A stretch of DNA of 64,000 bases, from NCBI GenBank assembly GCA_965263485.1, contig CBDHHO010000004.1, forward strand, positions 1 to 64,000. The letters are read 5' to 3'. Positions 15,335 to 23,070 of the stretch are shown here, piece after piece (the stretch's first letter is position 1; each line of letters opens with the position of its first letter). The notes below the pieces were generated by a model. That model was given only the letters and a program-made list of their open reading frames with translations. It was not told where the DNA came from and searched no databases. The stretch comes from Haliotispira sp965263485. GTDB lineage: Bacteria; Spirochaetota; Spirochaetia; SP-2023. Made by a program: the position numbers and the translations under genes.

Positions 15335-17064
15335 ATTGCCTCCTGTCTTTTCTCTTGATAGGGATATATATGCTCCTGTATTTCTTCCGCGTTGAGCCCG
15401 TTCGGATAGCTTGCCCGCAGCCGGGCACTCAGGCCCTCGGGCAGGCTGCCCAGTTCGCTGCGGATGCGGGCCACGGCCTCACTCACGCTGTAACGAACAT
15501 CCGCGCTGCTTACCGCTTCCGGGCGCAGGGGCAAAACAAAATCACCCGCAAAGCTCAGGTTCCCGGTTTGCAGCTCGATGGGCTGGCCGCCCAAGTCCTT
15601 GATTTCCGGCAGCTCGGCTTTGTACTGCACCATGCTGTGCGTTTTGAGCCCTTCCAATACTTCTGGTTCTTGAACGGCCTTGCGCCGTTTCTGGCCGTCG
15701 GTATGCGGCAGGGCCTTAAATTCTTCGCCGATCACCGCCGCCGTTTCCGGGAACCCGGCAGCATTGATGGCTATCGGCTCCAGCTCATAGGCCATCGCCT
15801 CGCCGCCACTGTGTTTGGGCAGGAACCACGAGACCCGCACCGTATCATTGCCGCTGAAGAGCAGGGGCTGTACGCTTACTTCTTTTCCCGCCTCAATTCC
15901 CGGCAGGCCCGCCAGTGTGTAGTAGCGTTGTTCTTTTTGGATATACCCGCGAAAGCTCAGCATCAGGTTATTTCCGACCTTCTTCAGCACCGGATCCTCG
16001 GTCAGTAGGCTGCGGCAGAGCTTATCGTCGGGCAGCAGTCTCAGTTGACCGGCCTCCATTTGCTGCCACAGTTCCAAGCGAACCCCGACGACTTGCTGGC
16101 GGCGTTTTAATTGGCTGTCGTGGTACTCAAAGGCATTCGCATTAAAGGCCGCACAGTATTTGGAGGCTAGTTCGTTCAGCCTCTGAATGTCGGGCACCGG
16201 CTCAAAGCGCAGGGCCGTTTCCAGCCAGCCTTCAAAGTGCCGGTTCATGGTTTCTACCGAGCCCTTGGCACGGGGAGCCCCCGCCTTGTGTGCCCAGTGT
16301 TCGACCCCGAGACTGGCCAGTGCCCGCTTGATCGCCCGGCTTTGGTTGGCAGATCCCTTGTCCCAGACCAGCAGCTCCGGCACCCCGCAGAAGGCGTACA
16401 GGTCCTCTGCCTTGCGTCCCCACGCATACAGCAGAAAGTCGTAGAGGTTGTAAATATTTTCTCCGGCACTCTGGTAGTAGCGTACACAGATGCTGCCGCT
16501 GTAATGGTCCACCAGAACGTATCGCCAGCACTTCTTGTCAATTTTGTTTCCCTGATAAAAGTCTTTGTTCTTGTAGCTCTCTTCTGCGTGCACCACCCTC
16601 AAGCCCTGCGGCGTGAAGTACCACAGGGCCAGAGACGGGTCCACCATATGGCAGTGGTTGGGATGCAGGCTGCGCAAATCGACATGCGCCTCCCCGCGTT
16701 TCAGGCTGGCTTTGTCCAGTCCCCGGTCCCGGAGCAGGCGGGATAACTGCGCATCGCCCACCGGCAACTCACAGCGGTTATCTTGCAGTACTCCCCACGC
16801 CCGGCGAACGCTCATCGGGTTGCGCCCGTCTTTGCGCTGGCTCGAACTCAGCAGGGCCGCGGCCTTGTCGATATTCTCTTCGCTCACGCTGCTGCGCCCG
16901 CAGTCGCTGCGAATTTTGCGCCCGGAAACCCAACCCGCATTCTTGAGCCGCCGGTACGCCGTGTCGCGGCTCCAGCCGCTGATGCGGCAAAGCTCTGCCA
17001 GCACCGCCCCCCGGCCTCTGCTGCCGGAGGATTCCAGCTTCTCTATCCAGCTGCTTAATTCCAT
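15331..17064 (-). CDS. MuA-like DDE transposase
   Basis: This is a 577-residue transposase. I chose the ATG at 17064, 2 nt after the upstream stop. Residues 1 to 125 hold helix-turn-helix DNA-binding modules (SGWSRDTAYRRLKNAGW). The rve/DDE core has D142 (HMVDPSLALWYF), D235 (LLVWDKGSANQS) and E271 (KGSVETMNRHFE), with 35 residues between the last two. The C-terminal third is a beta-barrel plus a tail ending in a short basic segment for MuB contact. The catalytic triad is intact, so the element may still transpose. Confidence 0.92.
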   Translation of the reverse strand: MELSSWIEKLESSGSRGRGAVLAELCRISGWSRDTAYRRLKNAGWVSGRKIRSDCGRSSVSEENIDKAAALLSSSQRKDGRNPMSVRRAWGVLQDNRCELPVGDAQLSRLLRDRGLDKASLKRGEAHVDLRSLHPNHCHMVDPSLALWYFTPQGLRVVHAEESYKNKDFYQGNKIDKKCWRYVLVDHYSGSICVRYYQSAGENIYNLYDFLLYAWGRKAEDLYAFCGVPELLVWDKGSANQSRAIKRALASLGVEHWAHKAGAPRAKGSVETMNRHFEGWLETALRFEPVPDIQRLNELASKYCAAFNANAFEYHDSQLKRRQQVVGVRLELWQQMEAGQLRLLPDDKLCRSLLTEDPVLKKVGNNLMLSFRGYIQKEQRYYTLAGLPGIEAGKEVSVQPLLFSGNDTVRVSWFLPKHSGGEAMAYELEPIAINAAGFPETAAVIGEEFKALPHTDGQKRRKAVQEPEVLEGLKTHSMVQYKAELPEIKDLGGQPIELQTGNLSFAGDFVLPLRPEAVSSADVRYSVSEAVARIRSELGSLPEGLSARLRASYPNGLNAEEIQEHIYPYQEKRQEAI

Positions 17065-17066
17065 CG

Positions 17067-17987
17067 TCAGGCCTCGAACATGCTCATGCCGTCGCCTTCG
17101 CGCCACGGACGCATATTGTTCCAGCCGTTGTCCAGGCGTTCGATGCGAGCCCCGATCTGCTCGCTGTCCAATTCAGTTAGCTCTTTGGCTTTGGCGAGAT
17201 CAGGAAAATCTATACCATCCACCTGGCACAATTGCAGCATTGCCAGCTCCATCAGCTCATACGCATTCACCACTTCCGCACAAGCCCGGCGTACCCCCAG
17301 TATTCCCCGGTCAATCGCCCCCTGTTTGATGCGCTGCAAGGCCTCCTTGCTCGGCTTTGCCAGCTCCTTTTCCAGTCTCAGTATCTCTTTGTCTTTTTCA
17401 TTCAGGGCTTTGTCTTTCTGCTCGAATATCTTGCCAAAGGCTTCTTCCTGGGCCTTCAGCTCCGCCAGATGCCCCCGCACCTGTGTCTTCAGCTCGCTGT
17501 AGCTCAGCTTGTCCAGATCGTCCAGGTGCAGACCGGCTACCGTTTTGCCCTCGCCGAGGGCTTCCAGATCGTCATCAGTAAGCGTCCCTAGTGCCACTAG
17601 TTTGCGAACACCTAAATCGGAAACCGTTTCCGTTTTGAGCTTATCCACGACCAAAGCGCAGCGCATCCAGTTTCGGGCATTGCGGGGTTCTATCCCCATA
17701 CGCTCCAAGGCTGCGGTAAACTCCCCGTGGGGCTCATGCTCTTTCAGTAAAATCAAACGCTTGCCGATTTCATAAAAACTCCAGGCAATTTGCTGGCCGA
17801 TCTGCAGGATTTCTCCTTCTACGCGATCCTTGTTGTATGGCAGCTCTGGGCTACCGTAGCGTATATCAATCACGCTCAGCTCCCGCTTGCGCTGCTCGAT
17901 TTTTTCCGCTGTGGCCTCCGCCTCATGCAGCTCTTCTGTCGTGGGGGCTTGCACCGTCGGCACTTCCGACTTGGGCATTATGGTCAT
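17067..17987 (-). CDS. DUF3102-type early phage protein
   Basis: This 306-residue protein contains SFYEIGKRLILLKEHEPHGEFTAALERMGIEPRNARNWMRCALV at about 70-115, the DUF3102 signature, followed by a HTH-like VRKLVALGTLTDDDLEALGEG and a long coiled coil (EEAFGKIFEQKDKALNEKDKEILRLEKELAK). It resembles ParB-like phage proteins found directly upstream of Mu-type transposases in Gram-negative hosts. Its role is unknown. It overlaps the upstream stop by 4 bp. Confidence 0.78.
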   Translation of the reverse strand: MTIMPKSEVPTVQAPTTEELHEAEATAEKIEQRKRELSVIDIRYGSPELPYNKDRVEGEILQIGQQIAWSFYEIGKRLILLKEHEPHGEFTAALERMGIEPRNARNWMRCALVVDKLKTETVSDLGVRKLVALGTLTDDDLEALGEGKTVAGLHLDDLDKLSYSELKTQVRGHLAELKAQEEAFGKIFEQKDKALNEKDKEILRLEKELAKPSKEALQRIKQGAIDRGILGVRRACAEVVNAYELMELAMLQLCQVDGIDFPDLAKAKELTELDSEQIGARIERLDNGWNNMRPWREGDGMSMFEA

Positions 17988-18280
17988 AGTTCTCCTCCAA
18001 GGTAGTTTTTGGCACTCATGTTGATCTTCAGCACCTCTTCCTGATGCTTCTGGGCAATGCGCTGGGCTATGTGCCCAACTTTATGCGTTACCCGCCAGTT
18101 GCGAGAGGGCAGCTGTTCCGCCCAGCCCGCTTCGCGCAGCACCGCCAGATCCCGGCTCACCACGTCGTGGGTTTTGCCCACCGCCTTGGCGAGTTCCTTG
18201 TTGCTTTTGCCCAGAAGTACGTCTTCGGAGAGCAGTTCCACCAGGCGCAGGGCGCGTTGCTGGCTGTTTAATTTATCCAT
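17984..18280 (-). CDS. winged-helix early regulator
   Basis: This is a 98-residue protein whose ATG at 18280 overlaps the stop of the upstream gene (ATGGATAA). It contains QQRALRLVELLSEDVLLGKSNKELAKAVGKTHDVVSRDLAVLREAGWAEQLPSRNWRVT, an IclR-like winged helix. The conserved order HTH, DUF3102, MuA, MuB suggests an accessory regulator of transposition. A longer frame starts at 18346 but lacks a ribosome site. Confidence 0.75.
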   Translation of the reverse strand: MDKLNSQQRALRLVELLSEDVLLGKSNKELAKAVGKTHDVVSRDLAVLREAGWAEQLPSRNWRVTHKVGHIAQRIAQKHQEEVLKINMSAKNYLGGEL

Positions 18281-18500
18281 CAAATAAATCTCCATCATAC
18301 GGCTTGCCAATTTGCAACGGGGCCGCAGGCTCGGCAGGATCCTCATCCATATCCCGGCGCAGCTGCTCCAGCTCTTTGGGCAGGCTCTCTAAAGAGACCT
18401 GAAAGCCCTGCATACTACAGAACAACTGGTGTACGGGTTTGCCGATCTTGCAGTGCTGGATTTCTGCTTGGTAGAGCAGGCAGTTATCGCAGGCGCTCAT
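18273..18500 (-). CDS. small cysteine-rich early protein
   Basis: This is a 75-residue protein with an N-terminal cysteine cluster (CDNCLLYQAEIQHCKIGKPVHQLFC), which could bind a metal, and an acidic C-terminal half. I know of no family. It is embedded in the early operon and overlaps the next start. Confidence 0.55.
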   Translation of the reverse strand: MSACDNCLLYQAEIQHCKIGKPVHQLFCSMQGFQVSLESLPKELEQLRRDMDEDPAEPAAPLQIGKPYDGDLFDG

Positions 18501-18601
18501 CGCGGGGTTCCTTGGACGGCCACAGCAGCACTACCAGGGCCGCGAGCGAAGATAGCGCGCCGATAAATGCCCAAAATGAGAATGAGCAGGGTCATTCTCC
18601 T

Positions 18602-18844
18602 TCATACTCCTACTTCCTCCTGCGCCTCGGCGCACAATTCCTGCCACGATTCACGACCCAGACGGCTCGCAATGTACTTGCGGATACTCACTAGCCCCGA
18701 ATGCTCCGGGCGGTTTTGGATCACGCCGCTGACGGCAGCCTGCGAACAACCAAAATCCTGGGCCAAGTCCTTTTGCGACAAACCTCTGCGGCGTAGCTGA
18801 TACTGAATGTATGCAGCGACTTGCTCTCTTTCCTCCTTAGTCAT
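18602..18844 (-). CDS. Ner-like/Cro-like HTH regulator
   Basis: This 80-residue protein is almost entirely a helix-turn-helix: YIQYQLRRRGLSQKDLAQDFGCSQAAVSGVIQNRPEHSGLVSIRKYI. It is the first gene of the early operon, divergent from the repressor, exactly where Mu keeps ner. It should turn down the early promoter and the repressor promoter. AGGAG lies 5 nt before the start. Nothing convincing is coded between its stop and 18500. Confidence 0.8.
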   Translation of the reverse strand: MTKEEREQVAAYIQYQLRRRGLSQKDLAQDFGCSQAAVSGVIQNRPEHSGLVSIRKYIASRLGRESWQELCAEAQEEVGV

Positions 18845-18926
18845 TTCTCTCTCCTTTCCCGGAAAACCAGACGGTTTGGTGTTTCCGTTGTTTTCTATTA
18901 GAATTACGATTTGTAGCTCTCGCTTG

Positions 18927-18975
18927 ATTATAATAAAATCTCTTATAGTGTCAAGAGAAATTTTGAAAATCTCTT
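18927..18975. promoter_or_regulatory. early promoter and repressor operator
   Basis: On the minus strand TTGACA (18954-18949), a 16-bp spacer and TATAAT (18932-18927) make a near-consensus sigma-70 promoter for the early operon. Three copies of AAAATCTCTT or its complement lie at 18935-18944, 18953-18964 (inverted) and 18966-18975. The first two form a dyad across the -35 element, and the third lies between it and the repressor start. This is the expected operator for the S24-type repressor and/or the Ner-like protein. Confidence 0.8.
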
Positions 18976-18993
18976 GTTTTCTGTACAGGAACT

Positions 18994-19878
18994 ATGGATA
19001 CCGAAGATAGAATAAAAGAACTGCGTAAATTTAAATCTTTAAGTCAAAAGGATTTTGGAGAATTTATACAACTAAGTTTGATGAATGTATCCGATATTGA
19101 ACGAGGAAAAGTAAAACCCTCAATTGATGTTATTAGGAAAATTTCAAAATCATTTAGGGTCTCTCCTACTTGGCTCCTGACCGGCGAAGGGGAGATGTTC
19201 CTGCCATCGCCGGAGGAACAGAAGGCCGCCGAGAAGCCCAGTCTCGGGTACCTGGAAGAGGTGTTTATTTCGCAGGACGCTCTGGAAGCCTCCCCCCTGG
19301 CGCCATTGCTGAAGGAAGGGGGAAAGCTGCCGGTTTCCTCAATTGAAGGCCTCCCCCCGGGGATTGAGGGGGGGCCGGAATTGGCCCGGAAGCTGGAGAA
19401 AACGCAGAGAGAGCTGGAACACACGCAAGAGCGGGTGGAAGCCCTGCGGGAAATCGTCTACAGAGAACACGGAATTAAAGAAGAGCCGGAGGAAATCCGA
19501 GAAGTGTTGATTCCCTACCTGGGCTTTGGTGGCGCGGCGGGGCCGCTGCGCGAGCTGGACACCATCGAAGACCAGATCGCCGTGCGGGAAGACTTCCTGC
19601 CCCCAAATCGGGAAAAAGTTTTTGCGGTGCGTATTGAGGGGGGCAGCATGGCCGACATCATCCCCGACGGCTCAAAGGTGCTGCTGCGGGTGTGCCAGGA
19701 GCCTATCAGCGGGCGGGTTTATGTCTTTACACTCAAAGGAAAAGCGACTATAAAGAAGTTCCGCTTGGACCACACCGGCCCTCATTTCGAGTATATGGAT
19801 GGTTCTGGGCGCAGTATTTACCCGAGCAAAGGGGAGCAGTGGTATTGTAATGCTGAATTTTTGAGGGTGTTGTGTTAG
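18994..19878 (+). CDS. LexA/CI-like phage repressor (XRE HTH + S24 peptidase)
   Basis: This is a 294-residue repressor. Residues 1 to 65 are an XRE HTH (RIKELRKFKSLSQKDFGEFIQLSLMNVSDIERGKVKPS). A Pro/Gly-rich linker and a coiled coil (ELARKLEKTQRELEHTQERVEALREI) follow. The C-terminus is an S24 peptidase fold with an Ala-Gly cleavage candidate in FGGAAGPL, the Ser of EGGSMADIIPDG and the Lys of FTLKGKATIKKF. It should be cleaved when RecA is activated, linking the element to DNA damage. It is divergent from the early operon; GGAAC lies before the ATG. Confidence 0.88.
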   Translation: MDTEDRIKELRKFKSLSQKDFGEFIQLSLMNVSDIERGKVKPSIDVIRKISKSFRVSPTWLLTGEGEMFLPSPEEQKAAEKPSLGYLEEVFISQDALEASPLAPLLKEGGKLPVSSIEGLPPGIEGGPELARKLEKTQRELEHTQERVEALREIVYREHGIKEEPEEIREVLIPYLGFGGAAGPLRELDTIEDQIAVREDFLPPNREKVFAVRIEGGSMADIIPDGSKVLLRVCQEPISGRVYVFTLKGKATIKKFRLDHTGPHFEYMDGSGRSIYPSKGEQWYCNAEFLRVLC

Positions 19879-19932
19879 TCTATCGATCAGTATAGCATTA
19901 TTTTATTAGGGAAAAACTAAAGAGATTGTCTT

Positions 19933-20634
19933 ATGGAACATATTTCTGAAAATTCAAATTTCTATAAAGAGTGCTACAAGGTTGCTCAAGCAGAATATGA
20001 AAGGATGTGCAACAATAAACGTTTTATAAAAGCACATCCCATTCATTCTAAAATTGCTACTCTTGGGGCAACTGCTGAAAGATGCCGTATCGAGTGCTTT
20101 AAAAGTAGGGAGTGGGCAGATTGTCTGTACTGGACTCTGGTAGAGCGATATTACAGCATGATGAATAGTATTATATTGACTGCGGAATTACATCAGGCAA
20201 CGACCTATATCCATCATTTTCAAAAGAGTTCTGACAAGGAAAAGCGTAAAATGCTGTCTTTAGAAAAAGACCCCTTTGATGTTTTTGAAGAGCGAGTAAA
20301 CTATATTCTTATTCAAGCCAATAATCGAAACCAAGACTACAAAGTACTGAAACACCTATCCATTCAGAACAAGCTAGAAGAAATCAATCAATATATCTAT
20401 AATTCATTTGAAATGAATCTATCAGATTTTTCCCTATCAATCTGGGAATGGCGCAGCCTCCTTACCGGGTTAGGGGAGATCAATCCCAGTGATCGGCCCG
20501 AAAAATTTGCTCACTACCCCAAAGAAACTTATTTGCAAGTTAATAATCGTAGCTTATTTAATCAAATAATAAAACAGGCCGATATTGAACTTTTTAAACA
20601 AGATACATTGAACTTTTTAAACAAGATACATTGA
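19933..20634 (+). CDS. helical hypothetical protein, accessory gene
   Basis: This 233-residue protein follows the repressor in the same direction. It is visibly more AT-rich than the phage genes around it, which suggests separate acquisition, as with 'moron' or superinfection-exclusion genes. The protein is largely helical with many Tyr, Trp and Cys residues and no family I recognise. Its last 15 codons lie in a tandem 23-bp duplication that changed the reading frame, so the present C-terminus (LFKQDTLNFLNKIH) is secondary. Confidence 0.7.
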   Translation: MEHISENSNFYKECYKVAQAEYERMCNNKRFIKAHPIHSKIATLGATAERCRIECFKSREWADCLYWTLVERYYSMMNSIILTAELHQATTYIHHFQKSSDKEKRKMLSLEKDPFDVFEERVNYILIQANNRNQDYKVLKHLSIQNKLEEINQYIYNSFEMNLSDFSLSIWEWRSLLTGLGEINPSDRPEKFAHYPKETYLQVNNRSLFNQIIKQADIELFKQDTLNFLNKIH

Positions 20635-20638
20635 ACTT
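20585..20638 (+). repeat. 23-bp tandem duplication at a gene end
   Basis: Two perfect copies of a 23-bp unit beginning TTGAACTTTTTAAACAAG, plus 8 bases of a third, cover the 3' end of the 19933-20634 gene. Because 23 is not a multiple of three, the copies are read in different frames and the stop lies in the second copy. Confidence 0.9.
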
Positions 20639-20714
20639 TATCCCTCAATTCTCCCCGTTGCCCCGATGCCCTAGCAAACAAAGAGCCCCTTTAACCCAGT
20701 AAATCCCCCATTAA

Positions 20715-20761
20715 GTAGGAAACCCTTCTTACGTCCAACAGCCCCCGGGCCTCGCTACACT
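20715..20761 (+). promoter_or_regulatory. Mor-type dyad and lysis-operon promoter
   Basis: GTAGGAA-ACCC-TTCTTAC (20715-20732) has the same dyad and 4-bp spacer as the site in front of the tail operon, with one arm mismatch. A -10 candidate TACACT at 20756-20761 would give a start near 20768, about 60 bp before the DUF261 gene. This -10 sits in the loop of the terminator hairpin described next. Confidence 0.55.
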
Positions 20762-20789
20762 TCAAAGCGAGCCTGGGGGCCGTTTTTTT
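20742..20789 (+). terminator. Rho-independent terminator
   Basis: CCCCCGGGCCTCGC and GCGAGCCTGGGGG pair with one bulge around an 11-nt loop. CCG and seven T residues follow (20783-20789). It ends the repressor/19933 transcription unit and insulates the lysis operon. A transcript starting within the stem would escape it. Confidence 0.85.
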
Positions 20790-20828
20790 GCCGTCTTGCG
20801 GACCTCAGGCTCTTTTTAAGGAGCACCT

Positions 20829-21272
20829 ATGGAACAAAAGAAAATCACTTATATTCGGGACTTCCCCCGCTGGGGCTGCTACGTAGCCTCGCTGGCCAGT
20901 CTGGCCGAGCGCCATATGCACAAACCTTTCGGGCGGCGCAAATTTGCTAAGGCTTATGAAGCAGTCAAAGATAATGGGTCTGTGTTGCATAACACGATTC
21001 CTGTTGGCAGTCCAGGATGGGCGCGCTGTTACGTGCAGAATCCGGTATTGTGCGCCAATACCTTACTTGAAGCTGCAAAGGTAGATATCCGCGTAAAGAG
21101 CATGCATGTTGGCAAGCCTCAGGAGGGTGATTTCACGCTTGTTTGTTTTGATACACTTTGGGGTGTGCACTTCGCTTTGGGCAACTCCAACGGGCATGTG
21201 ACCGTGAATCCGGACCCTGACCTCCCACTGCTGCGGGTCAATAGTTACCGGATTTTTGCATTGGAGGTATGA
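20829..21272 (+). CDS. DUF261 protein, putative cysteine-peptidase endolysin
   Basis: This 147-residue protein belongs to the DUF261 family known from Borrelia. C17 (PRWGCYVASLASLAE), H114 (WGVHFALGNSNGH) and N127/D129 (VTVNPDPD) are spaced like the Cys-His-Asn/Asp of papain-like C39/NlpC-type peptidases. It heads a cassette of holin-like and spanin genes behind a Mor-type promoter, and a second remnant copy also heads a spanin cassette (28471). I infer that it is the peptidoglycan-cleaving endolysin. No such activity is established for DUF261 to my knowledge. AAGGAG lies 8 nt upstream. Confidence 0.7.
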   Translation: MEQKKITYIRDFPRWGCYVASLASLAERHMHKPFGRRKFAKAYEAVKDNGSVLHNTIPVGSPGWARCYVQNPVLCANTLLEAAKVDIRVKSMHVGKPQEGDFTLVCFDTLWGVHFALGNSNGHVTVNPDPDLPLLRVNSYRIFALEV

Positions 21273-21273
21273 A

Positions 21274-21483
21274 ATGAAGAAAGGACGCAAATTTGCAGTG
21301 GTGATTATCGTCTCCGTTCTGCTGGGGCTGGGCATGGTGGCTGGGTTGATCAGCTCAATCCAAGGGGTAGACATGGCTTGGTTGACGGCGGTCTTGCCGA
21401 TCTTGGCGAGCGTGTACCCGGTTTATATGGGAGCGAATGCGGTACAGAAAAACGCCGAGCAGAAAGCGAAGGGCAAGGAATGA
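21274..21483 (+). CDS. holin-like small membrane protein
   Basis: This 69-residue protein starts at ATG 21274, after GGAGG. Residues 8 to 28 (AVVIIVSVLLGLGMVAGLIS) and about 34 to 52 (AWLTAVLPILASVYPVYMG) are membrane helices, followed by a basic C-terminus (KNAEQKAKGKE). Two helices, a charged tail and a place between a presumed endolysin and spanins are the usual picture of a class II holin. Confidence 0.65.
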   Translation: MKKGRKFAVVIIVSVLLGLGMVAGLISSIQGVDMAWLTAVLPILASVYPVYMGANAVQKNAEQKAKGKE

Positions 21484-21749
21484 GCATCGGGCTGATCTTT
21501 GCTCTTGTTGGCATTGGCTCGGTTGCCTCGCTGATCCTCGGGCACAAGTGGGGCTTGAGGATCGGGGAGCGCCGGGCGCAAGCCGCGCTAAAGGCGCAGA
21601 AAGAGGAGTTCCTGCGCCAGCAGCAGCGGCTGGAAAAGATTGACGAAGCGCGGGAAAAACAGGTGGAAAAGATCCAGGCGGCGCAAACGCCAGAGGAGGC
21701 GGCAGGTGTACTGGCGCAGCTCAATCACAGCTGGAATACGGGCCATTAA
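21480..21749 (+). CDS. Rz-like inner-membrane spanin
   Basis: This 89-residue protein starts at the ATG that overlaps the holin stop (ATGA). One N-terminal membrane helix (IGLIFALVGIGSVASLILG) is followed by a periplasmic coiled coil rich in Arg, Gln and Glu (RRAQAALKAQKEEFLRQQQRLEKIDEAREKQVEKIQ). This is the architecture of i-spanin Rz. The next lipoprotein gene is nested out of frame in its 3' end, the classical Rz/Rz1 arrangement. The family is too diverse for identification by sequence alone. Confidence 0.7.
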   Translation: MSIGLIFALVGIGSVASLILGHKWGLRIGERRAQAALKAQKEEFLRQQQRLEKIDEAREKQVEKIQAAQTPEEAAGVLAQLNHSWNTGH

Positions 21750-21978
21750 TTTTGCCCTGCTGCTCAGCCTGGCGAGTGCCTGTACCAGCGCACAGTCTCC
21801 GGCCCTTCTCTCCCGCCCGGAACGACCCGTACTCAGCACCGCACAGGAAATCCAGTCAGCCGTTGAGGGAAATGACTGGCTGGGCCTGATGAAACTCTAC
21901 GCCCGCGATATGGCCGAGCTTACGGCCTACGCGAAGAAACTGGAAACACTGCTGGATGCGGTAGAAAGACAAAGATGA
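21706..21978 (+). CDS. Rz1-like outer-membrane spanin lipoprotein
   Basis: This is a 90-residue lipoprotein. I chose GTG 21706, which has GAGGAGG close upstream, because no ATG is available before the signal peptide. The signal FALLLSLASAC gives lipidation at C26, followed by a Ser/Pro segment (TSAQSPALLSRPERPVL) and a helical C-terminus (KLYARDMAELTAYAKKLETLLDA). The first 15 codons overlap the Rz-like frame. With Rz it should fuse inner and outer membranes at lysis. Confidence 0.7.
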   Translation: MYWRSSITAGIRAINFALLLSLASACTSAQSPALLSRPERPVLSTAQEIQSAVEGNDWLGLMKLYARDMAELTAYAKKLETLLDAVERQR

Positions 21979-22334
21979 ATCCCATCATTTATACCACGGT
22001 AATCTCTTTGTTATTTACCGGACTCAACGCATTTATTGTCGTTCTTACATTTCGCAGAAACTCCAGAAAAGAAACGCGAGAGGAACTGTACCAAATTATC
22101 AACTCGGAACAGGAGAGAAAGGAACTGCTTCAAGAACAGGAAATACGGAAGCTTGTCAACGAGAACATCAAAGAACTCAAGCAAGAGCTTCACCGTATGA
22201 CCGAGCATTCTCACGAACTGGAGAAAAAGTTCCTGATCTTGGAGAACAACTATGGGCACATCATGGAGACATTGGGCGAACTGAAGGGCTTGTTGAGCAA
22301 AAATTTAAATGAGGGCAGGAATAAGGATGCCTAA
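21975..22334 (+). CDS. gp25/DUF2730-like membrane coiled-coil protein
   Basis: This 119-residue protein has one N-terminal membrane helix (IIYTTVISLLFTGLNAFIVVLTF) and then an uninterrupted coiled coil (EQERKELLQEQEIRKLVNENIKELKQELHRMTEHSHELEKK). Mu-like phages often have such a protein (gp25, DUF2730) between lysis and terminase genes. It overlaps the spanin and small-terminase genes by a few bases. Confidence 0.6.
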   Translation: MNPIIYTTVISLLFTGLNAFIVVLTFRRNSRKETREELYQIINSEQERKELLQEQEIRKLVNENIKELKQELHRMTEHSHELEKKFLILENNYGHIMETLGELKGLLSKNLNEGRNKDA

Positions 22335-23070
22335 ACTCCAATACAAACCGGACAAAATCCCCGCCGAAATCAGCACCGCCGCCGATGAGCAATTACAGCC
22401 CGCAGGCTGGACGCTGCAAGCCTTGCTGGAGGCATACCACCAGCAGCGCGTAGAACGCTACCGCCCAAAGCGGCGAGGCGTGCAGGGTAAAATCTCCCGC
22501 TTGCCGCAGGAATTGCGCGACCGAATCGATGCCATGCTCGCCGACGAGTCGGTGAGTTTCGGGGAGATTATCGATGCGCTGGAAGCGGAGCTGCCCGAAG
22601 GCGTACAAATTAACAAGGATAACCTGAGCCACCGTTGGCAGAGTGTCATTGAGCCAGCCCTGCGCAGCCAGCAGGAATTTATGCAGGCCCTCAAAGGCTC
22701 GCAGGAACTGCTGGACGCAGAAGATTCCATCGACGTATCCCGCGTACTGGCCGACCGGCTCAAGCAGATGCTGCTGCAACTGGAAATGGCCATCCAGAAA
22801 GAAATCAGCGCAGCCCAACTCGCCGGGGACTTTCTGCCGGACGAAGACCTGCTCGAACGGGTCAAGTCGCTGGTCAGCTCGGCGCAGAAGCTCGAAATGG
22901 CCAGCAAAATCACCCAGGAGCGGGCTCAGAAAATCCGGGAACAGGCCCGCAAAGAAGCCGTTAAAGGCACGAAAAAGCAGGCGGCCCGGCAGGTGGAACA
23001 AGTCTGTGCGCAGCAGGGGCTGGGCACAGAGGCAAAGGAGGCCATACTCCGTGGCATTTTCGGCATCTGA
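22327..23070 (+). CDS. small terminase subunit (Mu gp27, DUF3486)
   Basis: This is a 247-residue protein of the DUF3486/gp27 family: RPKRRGVQGKISRLPQELRDRIDAMLADESVSFGEIIDALEAELP, then VQINKDNLSHRW and a long helical C-terminus. It would recognise phage DNA for packaging. The ATG at 22327 overlaps the upstream stop. It is full length and 3 kb away from the other gp27 copy (27233-27769), from which it differs throughout, so the two are not a recent duplication. Confidence 0.82.
   Translation: MPKLQYKPDKIPAEISTAADEQLQPAGWTLQALLEAYHQQRVERYRPKRRGVQGKISRLPQELRDRIDAMLADESVSFGEIIDALEAELPEGVQINKDNLSHRWQSVIEPALRSQQEFMQALKGSQELLDAEDSIDVSRVLADRLKQMLLQLEMAIQKEISAAQLAGDFLPDEDLLERVKSLVSSAQKLEMASKITQERAQKIREQARKEAVKGTKKQAARQVEQVCAQQGLGTEAKEAILRGIFGI

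Noticed and set aside
18503..18600. Small ORF between the Ner-like gene and the Cys-rich protein
   Set aside because: The frame with a start gives a poor protein. The frame that looks like a membrane protein (FWAFIGALSSLAALVVLLW) has no start codon.
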